From contig NW_019775811.1 in NCBI RefSeq assembly GCF_001039355.2, positions 117,993 through 181,992 on the forward strand: a stretch of DNA of 64,000 nt. The letters are read 5' to 3'. Both the position numbers and the translations under genes were made by a program. Of this stretch, positions 11,381 through 23,500 are shown one piece after another. Below the pieces are notes generated by a model, which saw only the letters and a list, made by a program, of their open reading frames with translations, was not told the DNA's origin and did no database searches. The stretch is from Lingula anatina (Eukaryota; Brachiopoda; Lingulata; Lingulida; Lingulidae). Each line of letters opens with the position of its first letter. The first letter of the stretch is position 1.

Positions 11381-14371
11381 ATGGGGATACATGGCCTCTC
11401 CTCCTTCATTCAAGATAACCCCCATCTTCTCCAGGAACACAAACTCCATGACACAAAGATTATCATAGATGGAAACAACTTGTATCATTTCCTTCACTAC
11501 AATTATCGAATTCCTTATCACTGTGGTGGAGATTATGATACTTTTGCAAAGAATATACGGGACTTCTTTAACACTTTGCGGACCTGTAATATTTCTCCTG
11601 TTGTTGTGTTCGATGGAGGGTATGAGAGTGATGATAGAAAACTACGTACCACCCTGAGGAGATCCCAGGAGCGAATTCATCTTGCAGGTAAATGAAGGAC
11701 TTTTTCTAAATGTACCTGTCATTTTATGTTAATCTCTTAATCCTGTAGAATGAAATTTTGTGAAATTTAGAGAAACTTTTTATGTGCTGGAAGAGTAATA
11801 TGTTAAAAAATAAATTTATATTTTATTCAGTTTTTGAAGTCAAATTCATGTGATCCAAAAATAATCTTTTTTTATTATACATTTTTAAAACTTTTTATTT
11901 AAATGTTTTAAATGATAGTATAAATCATATTTTTTATGCATATTACATTTTATCATATTAACAGGCTTCATCTCCCAAGGCATGCGAGGGAAAATACTTC
12001 CTATTCTGGCCTATGAAGTGTTCCGTGATGTCCTTGTTGAGCTGGACATTTCCCACCTGACATGTGACTTCGAGGCTGATGACCAGATAGCTGCTTTAGC
12101 CAATGAGTGGAACTGCCCAGTGGTCAGCAATGACAGTGACTTTTATGTATTTGATGTTCACTGTGGCTACATACCATTTGACCATATAGATCTCAATGTA
12201 CAAGTGTATAATGAACCTGATGTTGATTCTGATGGAGGGCATGGGATGCTGGGAGGCTGTGTGGATGCTAGCAGAGAAGAAAAAGAATGCAAATATCTTC
12301 GAGCCCGTATTTACAGGGTTCACAACTTCTTGCAACATTTTAGTTGTACACATACAGTAGCATTGCCAGTATTGGCAGCTTTGTTAGGGAATGACTTTGT
12401 TGACAGCAGGGTGTTTGAAACATTCTTTGCACAGGTGCCTCTTCCAAAAGGGTCCAAGCATGACTTTTTTACCAATAAGAGGCATAGCAAAATTATTGGA
12501 CTTATGTTGTGGATGAAGAACTTCAGTACTGTGGAACGCATTACAAACCAACTGCTCCCTCATATTCAGAAGGATAAAAGAGACAAAGTTACTGAGATTA
12601 TAAAAAAATCTGTGGAAAATTACACTAATCCCACAACAAAACTGGCAGATTTTTTCAGCAGTCCTGTTGAAAAAGAGTTGGGACATCTACTGACTTATGA
12701 TCAGTGTATTTTGCCAGCTTGGTTTGCTGAACAGTTTAGATTCAGCAGGGTTCCCAAGTTAATGCTGAATGCTGTTTCTCTTCATCGAATTTTTTTATTG
12801 GCTCAGGTTGAGGACATGAAACAATCAAGCTCTTATACATGTTCTAGAAAACTCAGGCAAATTATATATGGTTTATTACTAACTCATGATAAGAACTGCA
12901 ACAAAGAAATAACTGAAAGCACCCAGACAAATGATATCAATAAAGGGGCAAATAAAGAAATTAGTATTACAAAATCAACAGAGGATGTAATGACCAATGA
13001 GAAGTTAGTAAAGGATTCATCAGACAATGACAAAGATGTATCAAGTGTTGCATATATCGTTGAGTATGACAGAGAAAACAAGTCACAGAGAAAGATTCTA
13101 GTTGAGCCAATGTTTGAAATACCACAATATGGACCTCTCCCATCACTGAGTTCCATTCCAGCACTGAGCTGTCAGGAAAGAAGGGACCTACTAGTCAGCT
13201 CCTTACAGCAGACTGGAATAGAGAGGTTGGACGAGGTGGCAGAAATGTTTCAGCTGGTCCTAAGGGCCATGGTTTTCTGGATTATGAATGCACACCCCAG
13301 AGTGACCCAGCTCCATGTCAGTGTGCTGCTTGTGACTCTTATTAAACTAGGTAGATTTTTTTTTTATACATTATTTTATTCATCCATTAAAGATGTAAGA
13401 CATTTGCAGTTTATAAAGTCTGTTGAAGTATGGTAACATTTCTTTTATTTTCCTCTGTTTTGCAACATTCCTCTGCTTATTTTTTAATTATAAAAAGATA
13501 GTTGACAAATATTATTTAACTGATTGACTTAAAGAGATCTGCCTTTGATTGTTTCTATCAAGTATCTTCCAACTAGTGTCAAATTAATTCTAGATATGTT
13601 AATTATTGTTTGCTTATCTTTTCAGCTGTAATAGATCTAACCTGCATCAGAGCAGGTCTCAAAGAACTTCCACAAATCAAACAACCGAAAGGCAAGGGAA
13701 AGAGAGTTGCCCAGTCAAAGGTCCAGAAGAGTAGGACCAGTCCCCCACTGTCCACTGATGCCTGTGTGTATGTTGACAGCCTGGAGATGGACATCAAACT
13801 GACCACTCTAAGAACTGCCCAAGAAAGATTACATAAGTTCATGGCAGCCCCTCAGCACAGTACGGCTCACCCCTTTAGTTCAACAGTTATTCATGGTTTT
13901 GCTCAGTATCAAACCTGTCTCCAAGCTGTGACATACTTGAACCAATTACTGGTAGAGCCTTTTCACAAGATCCACCCTGCATTGATTTTCAATGGGACAT
14001 TTGCATACAATTTCTATCAAGAACTCAAAGTCAGACCCAATCCAGATTTGTTTATTAGTGAGACTTTAGGAAGGGCTGGTCCCATATCGGAGTTTTATTT
14101 TGAACTTTCTGAAAAAGTCCTATCTTCTTTGCCCATTGTTGGTTATTTTCAGCACGTGTCACAGATGAGTGCCAAGAAAAGTAAAAAGAAAGCACCTAAG
14201 AAAAAAGCTGGAGAAGAGAAAATGTTAATGAACCAGGACAGCGACTCGGAGGAAAGGTCAAAAACTCCTGATGTTGAAAAGAAGAGGGTGAAATATGCTG
14301 ATGTAGAGAATAAATTTTCTAGTCTTGTGATTGATGATGATGATGATGACAGTGATATTGACTTGATATAG
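11381..14371 (+). CDS. ASTE1: Asteroid-like XPG/FEN1-family endonuclease
   Basis: Three coding exons: 11381-11687, 11965-13350 and 13626-14371 (2439 nt, 812 residues; human ASTE1 is somewhat shorter). The N-terminus MGIHGLSSFI is the XPG-N start. Acidic metal-site candidates are Asp30 (IIIDGNNLYHFL), Asp78 (VVVFDGG), Glu139/Asp141/Asp142 (CDFEADDQIAALA) and Asp159/Asp161 (SNDSDFYVFD), the family's usual pattern. The C-terminus has a Lys-rich stretch (KKSKKKAPKKK, probable nuclear signal) and ends in an Asp-rich tail. ASTE1 is described as a structure-specific nuclease acting with the 53BP1-shieldin pathway in DNA end processing; fly asteroid acts with EGF signalling. Which applies here is unknown. 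Poly(A) signals AATAAA lie shortly after the stop. Confidence 0.9.
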
Positions 14372-16439
14372 TAGACTTCACTTTTGGGATGTTTGATAAA
14401 TAAATGCTGTCACTCATGTCCATAAAGCATCCTAAAGCTGGTTAATGTAAGTGGTGTGCCTTTGAATAGGTAAAAAAAGAGATGGATCAATGGTTAATGG
14501 TACTAAATGAAATAAAGTTATTTACTGAACGGGTTCATTTTTTATTTTAATTTATTTGCATAAATAGTGTATTGTGCACGGTCTCCATTAATGCAATAAA
14601 TGAATAACAAAAGTTGCTGAGGCTACATGCAGACGTCTCAGAAGCCTGGAAGAGCTTTTTAATCATTGAATACTTGTTCTCACTTTTTTTATCTAAGATT
14701 TTTGAGAAAAATGCTTGGGTTGGTTGGTGGGTGAGTTGAAGCAGTTTATAAGGCCTACAATAGGGCTGTAACCTGTGATGCTCCTTTAAACACTGATTGA
14801 AGGAAACGTAAGTGATGAAGTGGAAGCTAGAACTAAGAAGGAAAAGGACTAATAATTTATAATGAGCCAAAATTTATTTTTCATGAAAAAAGATGAAGGT
14901 GAAGTACTTGATAGTGTGGCATCTTTAGGAACATGAAACATGAAAATCAATCTGTAACAGCTAGTCCTTCAGGCGCAAGTTTTCATCCGAGTTGCATTCT
15001 TAGTGTGTTGCAAGCACTGCTGGTGCTTTTAGGTGGAGGACTCGAAAGTGGTAGTTACACGTTAGAAATCTTAATTATTGGCCTGATACTTTTATATGCT
15101 TTTCACTAACACTATGTCAATTAGTGTTATGTACTCTCACACAGAATATATATTTCACAGGTAGTGTGGATATGATTAGAAAAAACTCAAACTGTGGAAC
15201 ATTTGTCTTCAATTAATTTATTCTTAAATAATATAAATACCTCAATATGAATTATGTTGAAAGCATACGTGTCTGGTGGGAGTTCAATATACAGATACTC
15301 ATTGTACATTGAAATGAATATAGCTCAGCTTGTAATAAAAATTGTACCCTGCATTTTAACAGTAATAATATGAATGAAATCACTTAAGTTTACATGTGAT
15401 CATCAAAAACAAGGTTACAACGAGGTGTTATCAAAGTTAAAGTTATATTAACTCAATTTTTATAGTAATGAAAATAAAGGTTTGTTTTCATTAAAAAAAT
15501 TAATTGCATATCGGTGGGTATATCTGTTAAATTCTTTTTCGAAATAAAATGTGAAAATAGAAGAAAATGTAAAATCTTGCTAAATTTGTTATTTGTAAAA
15601 AAGGATGAGTGTATAACGAAATAAAATATTCTATAAGAAAACATCTCGTAGGTCTTACACTTTTTCAATTTTCAAGAATGTTGAACAGTACAAAAACATT
15701 TCGGTGGGTACATGGAAAAAGATAATTTTCCTTTACACTGATCCATTCAACTTAAAATATGAACACATTTGAACTGGTATGCGTAGAATTAAAAAACTAA
15801 AAGTATGTTTGTATAACAATGGCATAAAATATTCTATAAGAAAAAAACCTTGTAGGTCTTACGCTTTTTCAATTCTTGATAATGTTAAACAGCACAAATA
15901 CATTCCGGTGGGTACATGGAGGAAAATAATTTTCCTTTCAACTTAAAATATGAACACATTTGAACTGGTATGTGTAGAATTAAAAAAACTATAAGTAAAA
16001 ATTAAAGCTAATTTAAAAATCCTTTAAACCTCCCTGGATTTTCTTATCAAAAACATCAGTTTTCTGAAAGTGGTATAAATTGCCCCTATATTGTCATTCT
16101 TCACTCACTTCAGAGGGACATTTATTGTCAAATAGTGTGACCATTAAAAATATGTCCTTAGAGTCAGTCGGCCATCCATACTTAGGTGGTAACATTTTAT
16201 CAAATATGAATGACTTCAAAAATGCAAAGAAAAGAAGAAATGGTACATGTTTGTGAACCCTATATTATCAAGGAATAAGTGTTTTTGGCCAAATATTAAA
16301 AGATATTACAAAAATTGCACAATTTGCTATTTCCCTTTGCCACTGTTATAACTTAAATGGTACTGATGAAATACCTTAAAATAAATTCGAAGTATTATTT
16401 TTATAGTGCTCTTACTTCATTTTTTTCTCACTCCCATGT
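14372..16439. other. Convergent 3' intergenic region
   Basis: This lies between the ends of the asteroid gene (plus) and the second ankyrin gene (minus). AATAAA signals lie near 14397 and 14513 for asteroid. No coding sequence is recognised; it contains the tandem duplication annotated separately. Confidence 0.6.
15609..15996. repeat. Two-copy tandem duplication, about 190 bp unit
   Basis: Copy 1 at 15609-15802 and copy 2 at 15811-15996 share blocks such as ATAAAATATTCTATAAGAAA, CGGTGGGTACATGGA and CTTAAAATATGAACACATTT, with substitutions and a small deletion in copy 2. It is AT-rich, non-coding and lies between two gene 3' ends. Confidence 0.8.
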
Positions 16440-19400
16440 TCAAGTTTTAAAAGACACCCTACGAGGAGTCCCTCCCCTTTTCAAAGCATCCTTCTCTTTA
16501 CTATTAATAATTGATTTCACTTTGGGTGACTCCAGGTGCCCATCTTTTGTCCCATGCCCTGCACAGCTTTCTTCCTCCTCCTCCTCATCTGAGTCCACAT
16601 AATCTATACCCTCAATATCCAAAAACGGACACTTCCGGGCAGTAACTGGACAATAGCTAGGACAATCAAATGGGCATTCCTTCTTTGTTAAAGGAATTTT
16701 CTTATACATCTCCTCATTGACATACTCATTGAGGGCCAGGTATTCTTGCAGCTTCTTTGGCAGTGGGAGGTCTAGGACCTGAGTGGAGGGATATGGCCCA
16801 ATGGCTACTCGTATAACAGAACGACACAGGGCAGAGAGGGACGCAGGCTGACTAGATTTGGCAAATAACCATTCAAACAGTTCTGGCTTCTGGTACAGAG
16901 AAAGGGGTAGGTTGCGCTCCAAGATCCACTTTTCGTATATATAGTATGGATTGATTTCTAGCAACAACTTCATCAGCTGGAAAAGTCCCTCAGAGGCAGC
17001 CAAGTAGAAATAGGAGTTCTCTTCCTTAGGACGTTTCAGTTTGCAACCCATGTGGACTAGAGTTATTGCACAGTTCTCGCTGTGGATTTTGATAGCATGC
17101 TGCAGGGGTGTCTCACCCCATTTGTACTTCTTCTGCATATTATAGCCAAATTCAACAAGTATGCGGCACATTGCTGCATTGTGTTGATCTACTGCTATAG
17201 TCATTGGCGTTACACCTTCCACTGATGCTGTATGCATATGTATACGGTTGGTCAGAAGAAGTTCGGCAATGTCGTACCTTCTGTAGGCCACTGCGTAATG
17301 AAGAGCGTTGTACCTGGTGTCTGTCTTGGCATTAAGATTACACAGGGAATTGATTAAGACTTCACAGATTTCCTTGTTGTCTAACTGAACACATCTGAAA
17401 TAGCAGAGAAAAAATCAAATAAGATAATGAAGACAATTAAACAACAGATGAAAGGTATTTTAAATAAATAATTTTCCAAAATGAGAAACCTATATGCCAA
17501 AATTAAAAAAAATATTCAATAAAAAATCACCCAATGTATGCATTCACTTGTCGCTGAAGTCAAGGAGTTACAACAGAAACATCTTCAAATTTCAATATAA
17601 ACATTAAGAAGACATTTTTAAATATAACCAGTATATAACCAGCATGTAAAATAAAATATTCAAATAACTAAATTTTAAATAAACATATTTCTATGACAAT
17701 GGTATCTCCTCCGTAAAAACAATAAATTATCCAAAAAGGTACAATATGTCAAGATCAAATGAGTAGGCTAATAACATGGTCTGTCTAATGAAATAGAAAT
17801 GACTCACTTCATGAGTGGTGATTCCCCACCCACATTAAACCCCAGTATCCTCAAGTTCACATTGGCCCCAGCATGGATCAGCAGCTGACAGACCTTGGCA
17901 GAATTACTCAGGATGGCCCTGTAAAGGGGTGTGGTGCCTGGAATAGATTTAATTTAAGTAGTAAAGATATGTTCTACCAGTACAAGTGTGCTCCTCAGCT
18001 CGGAGCAAGTCAGCATGAAGCTATGCGTAATAGACAGGGATGTGTGCAGCTCAACACCTAGGTGTGAAATCACCTCCACTGATACATATACACGGTAGGG
18101 GGTATGTCAGGTGAGGATCACATTCCTGTTCATCATCTCAGTTCCCACAGGGTCTGATACAATAATTTTGTAACAGACTACGTAATAGCAGACTCTGTGG
18201 TCAGAGAGTAACTCCTAAGTCAAGCATCCATATTTGCTGCTCTCTATCTGGCTGTTTTGTCTGCTTGGATGAATAAACTCTGAATTTCAGAGGTCACTTG
18301 AAGTTCATTTCTATTGTGAGTATGCTTACAGGGAGATTCCCAGTAATTTCTTAACTCAAGATGGATAAAGAAGAATTTGATTATGTATAACAACTTTAAT
18401 ATCTATTTAATGCTGATGTTTCAGAGGTCCCTTCCAGATCAGCAATCACAGAATCTGGACTACCACTAATTTATTACAGGCATAAGTTTAAAAATAGGAA
18501 ATATTTTTATTAAACCTGCCAAAGGGGTAGAAAAACAATACTTATTAAAAAGGATATGCTTGGTAAATTGTTGAAAAGATAAATTGAATGCAAGTGAAAC
18601 AGTGAGTGAAACAGTGAGTATAATGTAAAATAGGATAAATAAATAAATAAACAAAAGTATATTTTTTAGAAACTCCTACCTGACTCTTTATCCAGAATAT
18701 CAACATCACAGTCATGAATCAGCAGCTGGTCAACAAGCTCTGCATTACCATGCATTGCAGCCCACCTTTTTAAATGATTGAAATGTATTGCAATATACTT
18801 AAGTCAATAGTCAATATAACAAGGAACTGGTTTTGCTGCAGAATTTAGAGTAAATAAGTTAGTCAGTGTAAAAAGTAACAAATATAGGCTACTGTGAAAA
18901 TTTCTTTTTTGCATTTACTTCTGCAAACAGAAAACACTGAATCAAAACCTACATCTAAAAGTTTTTGAACAAACTGTCAGTCTGAGTCTGTTACTACTTA
19001 AACCATCATTTAAGTTATTTACCGTACATCTAAAGGACATGCCTGATAGTTAAGGGCAATCTGTGTATTTCTACTCACCAAACAGCCCTTTTGCCTTTCT
19101 TATCTTCCAGATTGACATCAGGTATCATTTTATTTCCTGGCTGTAAAAGTACTTTAGCTACCTCAAGGTTGTTTTTTTCACAAGCAAGTAGAATCCCTGG
19201 TGGTTGCAGGGGATCATTTTTATCCACCCAGTTGACATCAACATCTCTTTTCCTCAATAATATCTTAAGTTTCCTGTGGTTCCCTTCATGAATTAGCTTG
19301 AAGAATTCTGTGGCTTTAGGGGGTTGAACAGGGGGCTTCTTTCTTGCAATGCCCCCTTCTTGCACCTGGGTAGCATCTTCCTTATTAATGTCCCCTGTAA

Positions 19401-19623
19401 CCTGTGTGCTGTCATCTCTTACATGCTGGGTTTTGCTGGGATTTATCCCTTCTGTGCCTTTTACAACTTCCCCATTAGGTTCTAATTTCTTAGCAGAAAC
19501 TGATGTTTTATCTGTGACTTTCGATGTCTTTGCCGTGGATGTTGTGGTTTTTACACTTTTTTCTCTTTGTGTGGCTGTCTTGGGTCTTACTGCAGTAGCC
19601 GTCTTTCCAGTTTGAGTGGGCAT
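16440..19623 (-). CDS. Ankyrin repeat and SOCS-box protein with C-terminal RVSF motif
   Basis: Four coding exons: 19623-19079, 18765-18680, 17937-17808 and 17394-16440 (1716 nt, 571 residues). A Thr/Lys-rich N-terminal tail of about 100 residues precedes some eight ankyrin repeats (about 105-425). A SOCS box follows at 435-475 (SLSALCRSVIR, then DLPLPKKLQEYL), implying a CRL5 substrate receptor like the gene at 7957-10059, although sequence and exon structure differ widely. After the SOCS box come a four-Cys cluster CPFDCPSYCPVTARKCPF (about 494-511), an acidic run (521-529) and the terminus RRVSFKT. RVSF fits the PP1 docking consensus, and RRVS is also a basophilic kinase site. A 5'-UTR exon junction lies just upstream of the ATG (acceptor near 19675). 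The acceptor AAAAAG of exon 2 is weak, but phase and ankyrin fold support it. Confidence 0.85.
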
Positions 19624-20559
19624 GTTCCATAATACTGGTAATTGCGGTGGGTATTCTGTTTGAAACTTCACACTACAAAAGTAAATAAATAAATGTATAA
19701 ACAAGTAAATAAAAAGAGTACACATACCGTGTACAATCAGTGTAAATAATGCAATATTGACCAACTTGGAGGGTGATGGTGAGATTTAGGCCTTGGTCAC
19801 TATTTTTTTTTTTTTTAGCTGTCAGGATTTTAGATAAAAAATATTTTTTGGATCTTTACAAAATACCCCTGTCGTCCTACCGTGACCTGTGTATGTTCTA
19901 ACGTCCCCTCCCGTGGTCTTGGGGAATCATTGGGGAAAAAGTGAGCTTATCACTCAATGGACCATAAAAACAAATTTCTATATTTATGAATGGACTGTCC
20001 ACGGTACCAGTATGGTCATGCCTGTTACTTGAGAAAGCAACCATTCCAACTTGTGACAGCTCGTCAAAAACAAAATATGTCAATCCTCACATAAACTGCA
20101 ACGTAATGCCTGTTAGAAAACTAAAGATAACGTGGAAATAACGAGATATTTAGGGATCGATTGCAGAAAACTTAATTTGTGTACCTTCACGACAGCGACA
20201 TCTTTACTGGAGGATGACGGGATATAATTAGGTATTCCTAAAATTAGGCAGGGTATGGAACAAATTACCGACTTAAAAATCACCATAACATAAAACATTT
20301 ACACACCATTGATAAGTGAGAATAAAAACTATCTTCACACCAGATTGTTTGTAAAGAAACATATTTTTTTTTCAAAAACAAAGATGGCAATGCAGTAAAT
20401 ATTCCGCCACTTCTTCATTATTTTTTGTGCACGATTGAAAATGGCGGACACTTCGAAACTCCAATTTTCATCCACGACGATGTGTACCCCTCGAGTCACG
20501 CATTTGTCTTAAACTTGTCTTAAAAATTGAATTCATCTCATGTCAGATATTCATTGAAA
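19624..20559. promoter_or_regulatory. Shared divergent promoter region, ankyrin/SOCS gene and rotatin
   Basis: 936 bp separate the two start codons. A YY1-like AAAATGGCGGAC at 20438-20449 lies about 120 bp before the rotatin ATG, with a second, weaker ATGGC near 20381. A minus-strand acceptor near 19675 indicates that the ankyrin gene has a 5'-UTR intron, so its start is further right. No TATA box was recognised. Confidence 0.5.
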
Positions 20560-23500
20560 ATGAATGATCCGCTTAAAACTGACATAGATCTGCAGCCCTT
20601 GTTTAGAAAACTTGGTAAGTTGCTTACATTTTGTCATTTTTCCTTGTTATTTTGTTATTTTTGGTTCAACTATTTTATCAACAGACTGAACCCGCACTAG
20701 TTAGTCTCTCCACTCATGCGTACATTGTATGCCTTGTTTTTAACACTGTAAATTGATATCAGGAATTCAATTTGAATACTAAATTGATTAGTGTGACTGT
20801 GTCTCTGTTTACGCAATGTGCTCGTGGCGGATTTGATACAATATTATTATTTTGCATGATTGATAAAAACAGAAATAAGACTGTACGGTCTCTTCATCAA
20901 TCTCAGGTCATCAACTGGAGGAGATCAGAGTCAGAGCTCTGCGCAATGTCCAGTCTAAGCTTGACCACCATATCATATGTGATGCAGACCTAGTTCAGGA
21001 GAAACACTTGTTGATAAGGCTGTTGGAGTGGTTCAACTTCCCTACTTGCCCACATCAAGATGAGGTGATGACACTTCTGGCAAGACTGGCCAAGGTAAGG
21101 AAAAGAGAAGGAAGAGGTAGATATAAACTACCACTGAGCTTTTACATCAGAAATGCAGGATTTTTTTGTGATCTTAATCATCACCATCATTCTTCAAGGT
21201 GACAAAGATCACTATTTTTAACAAGGTGTCCCCAAATTTCATGTAGTAAAGACAAGTAGAGCAGATCTTGCTTCTTATTTGCTTCAAGTTTTAATCATCT
21301 AACCAGACTTATATTTACTTATAACATGACAGTCACATACAGCAAGTTGGCCATGGCCTGGATATATAATATCATCATCTAATACCATTACTTTCAGCAC
21401 TCCTCTGCGGCCCAGCTCCTGCAGGACATTGGTGGAGTGGAGTTCCTCACCCAGCTCAGAGTGAACTGTGACAAGGTACTGCACCCATTGATAGACCAAG
21501 TGTTGGAGTACATGATGAGGCTACCAGACTCTGCTGAACAGACTCATACCAGCCAGTGTATATATCAGCAAAATTCTATCACAAGAAGTATGTTTTTTTT
21601 TCTTCAAAAACCTAAGATTGCACAGATATTATAATTGAATATTCTGTTATCATAATTTTAGTAGTTGTATTATTTGTTAATTGATTTGTTTCGTTGTGGT
21701 GATTTTCATTTTAGAGTTTAAAGGCAAGTTATATAAATATAATAAAAGTCATCACTAGATTTTTATGGATAAGAAATTCAGCAAAAGGCTGGATTTTGTA
21801 TCGATATTCTAAATAAGGAGATTTCATAAAATGTCAAACTCAAAATGTCACAATTTCAGCCATTTTATTTGCTGTCCTAAGCATAGGCAACACAGAACAA
21901 ATAAAGATAGTACATTTCTTTAAAGGTTTAAACATATTCAAACTTTTATTTTCTAGATAGTGTGGTAACTTATTTTTCAATGAGCACAATTGATTTTATT
22001 TCATTTCATTTTATTGACAGATCATATTAATTCTCATTTTACACTTTCACTGTACAAACATGACAATATATAAAAGAAATTATTAATTAGGTCACCCTAG
22101 CCCAGTCCTGTCCCAGCCTCCCACCCACACCCACACCCACAGGGCAAGCTACAGACAGGACTATGACAGTGCCAGGTACCAAACATCTGAGACCTCAGAG
22201 GACACAGTCATGGGCTACTTCACCCCAGACCAGGATGGTCAGTTTGCTGGTCAAGTGGCTGGAGTGACCAGGGAACAGCTGGACAGAGGTAGGAGATTGA
22301 AGTTTTATTAATTGATAAAATTGAAATTCAATTTTAAATGAATTAATAAGTAAATTAATAAATAAAATTAATATAAAAACTTAAAATATTAAATATATTC
22401 ATTCCCTTATTTGTAAGTCAGTTGAACCTGATTAAGTATTAGCTTTACTGATTGATGAATAATGACTGGTTGATTGATTACTTGTGTTGCGGGTGTCAGT
22501 CCAATTTTATTCAATTGTCAACGATATATAACATCAACTGGTAACAAATGGTACTGTTTATTGTCTAACATCAACTTATGTCAACTTACATCAACTTTCA
22601 TCAACTTTCAACTGGAAACAACTGGTAACAACTTTCATCTGAATCAACGTGAAACTCGTTGCGAGAATCTGACTTGTCTAACAAACACGTGGCGGCAAAA
22701 ACTAAATACTATCAACACCGATACTACAATTAAGGTCAAGACACTACTAAAAATAGCTACTTGTCAGTTACAGCTTGATTGATTGTTTGGTAAAACAGTT
22801 AACTATTTTATAGATTTAAAATGGGAAGAAACAGTTATGTAATTTTGGTAGGGTAATTTCAATTTGAGCTATGACAGATATGACAGGAAGCATTTGAAAC
22901 CCACTGACATTGTAGAGACACATCTATACCACTCTCTGAAGCATTATAGATTAGTCTAGACTCTAACTCTCAGTACTAAATGACGTATATAGGATTCAGG
23001 TTTTGTCTTCTGGCCTTCCAGATATTTCTGGCTGCATTAAATTTTCCACTTTCCCATGGCTGCCTTTGACTCCAACAGACAGACATGTTATGTCATCAAC
23101 TGAAAAGTAAGATGAATTAGTTTTTGTTCCTGTGAATATTTTTCCATTGTTATGAGGTTTAAAATGATATAATAACATTATTTTGAGCACAGTAAAGAAC
23201 AGGTGTATGGCTGATAAAAGAGAAGAGTGCTTCATAATATGTTTTAAGCCCTGCTTGATAGGAAGATGCATAGCTGGTTTGAAACAGCATGGGTCTTTAT
23301 ACAAACAAGATTTAACCTATTCATTTTCACCTTTCAGCTCACTACACAGTGGAGACCAGACCATGGTGATAAGTGCATGTGAGTTTCTTAGTGATGTTGT
23401 CTTCTTGGATTTTCCTGCTGAGGTCTTTCTGCAACGACCTAGCATTGTCAAGGTAAAGTATAACTGTGGTGATTACCTAGATCAAATAAATTGATTAATA

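Noticed and set aside
21556-21587. Extension of rotatin exon 3 to the GTATGT donor
   Set aside because: It would put exon 4 in the wrong frame and lead to a stop; the earlier donor after CCA restores the rotatin-like SYRQ...YQTSE reading.
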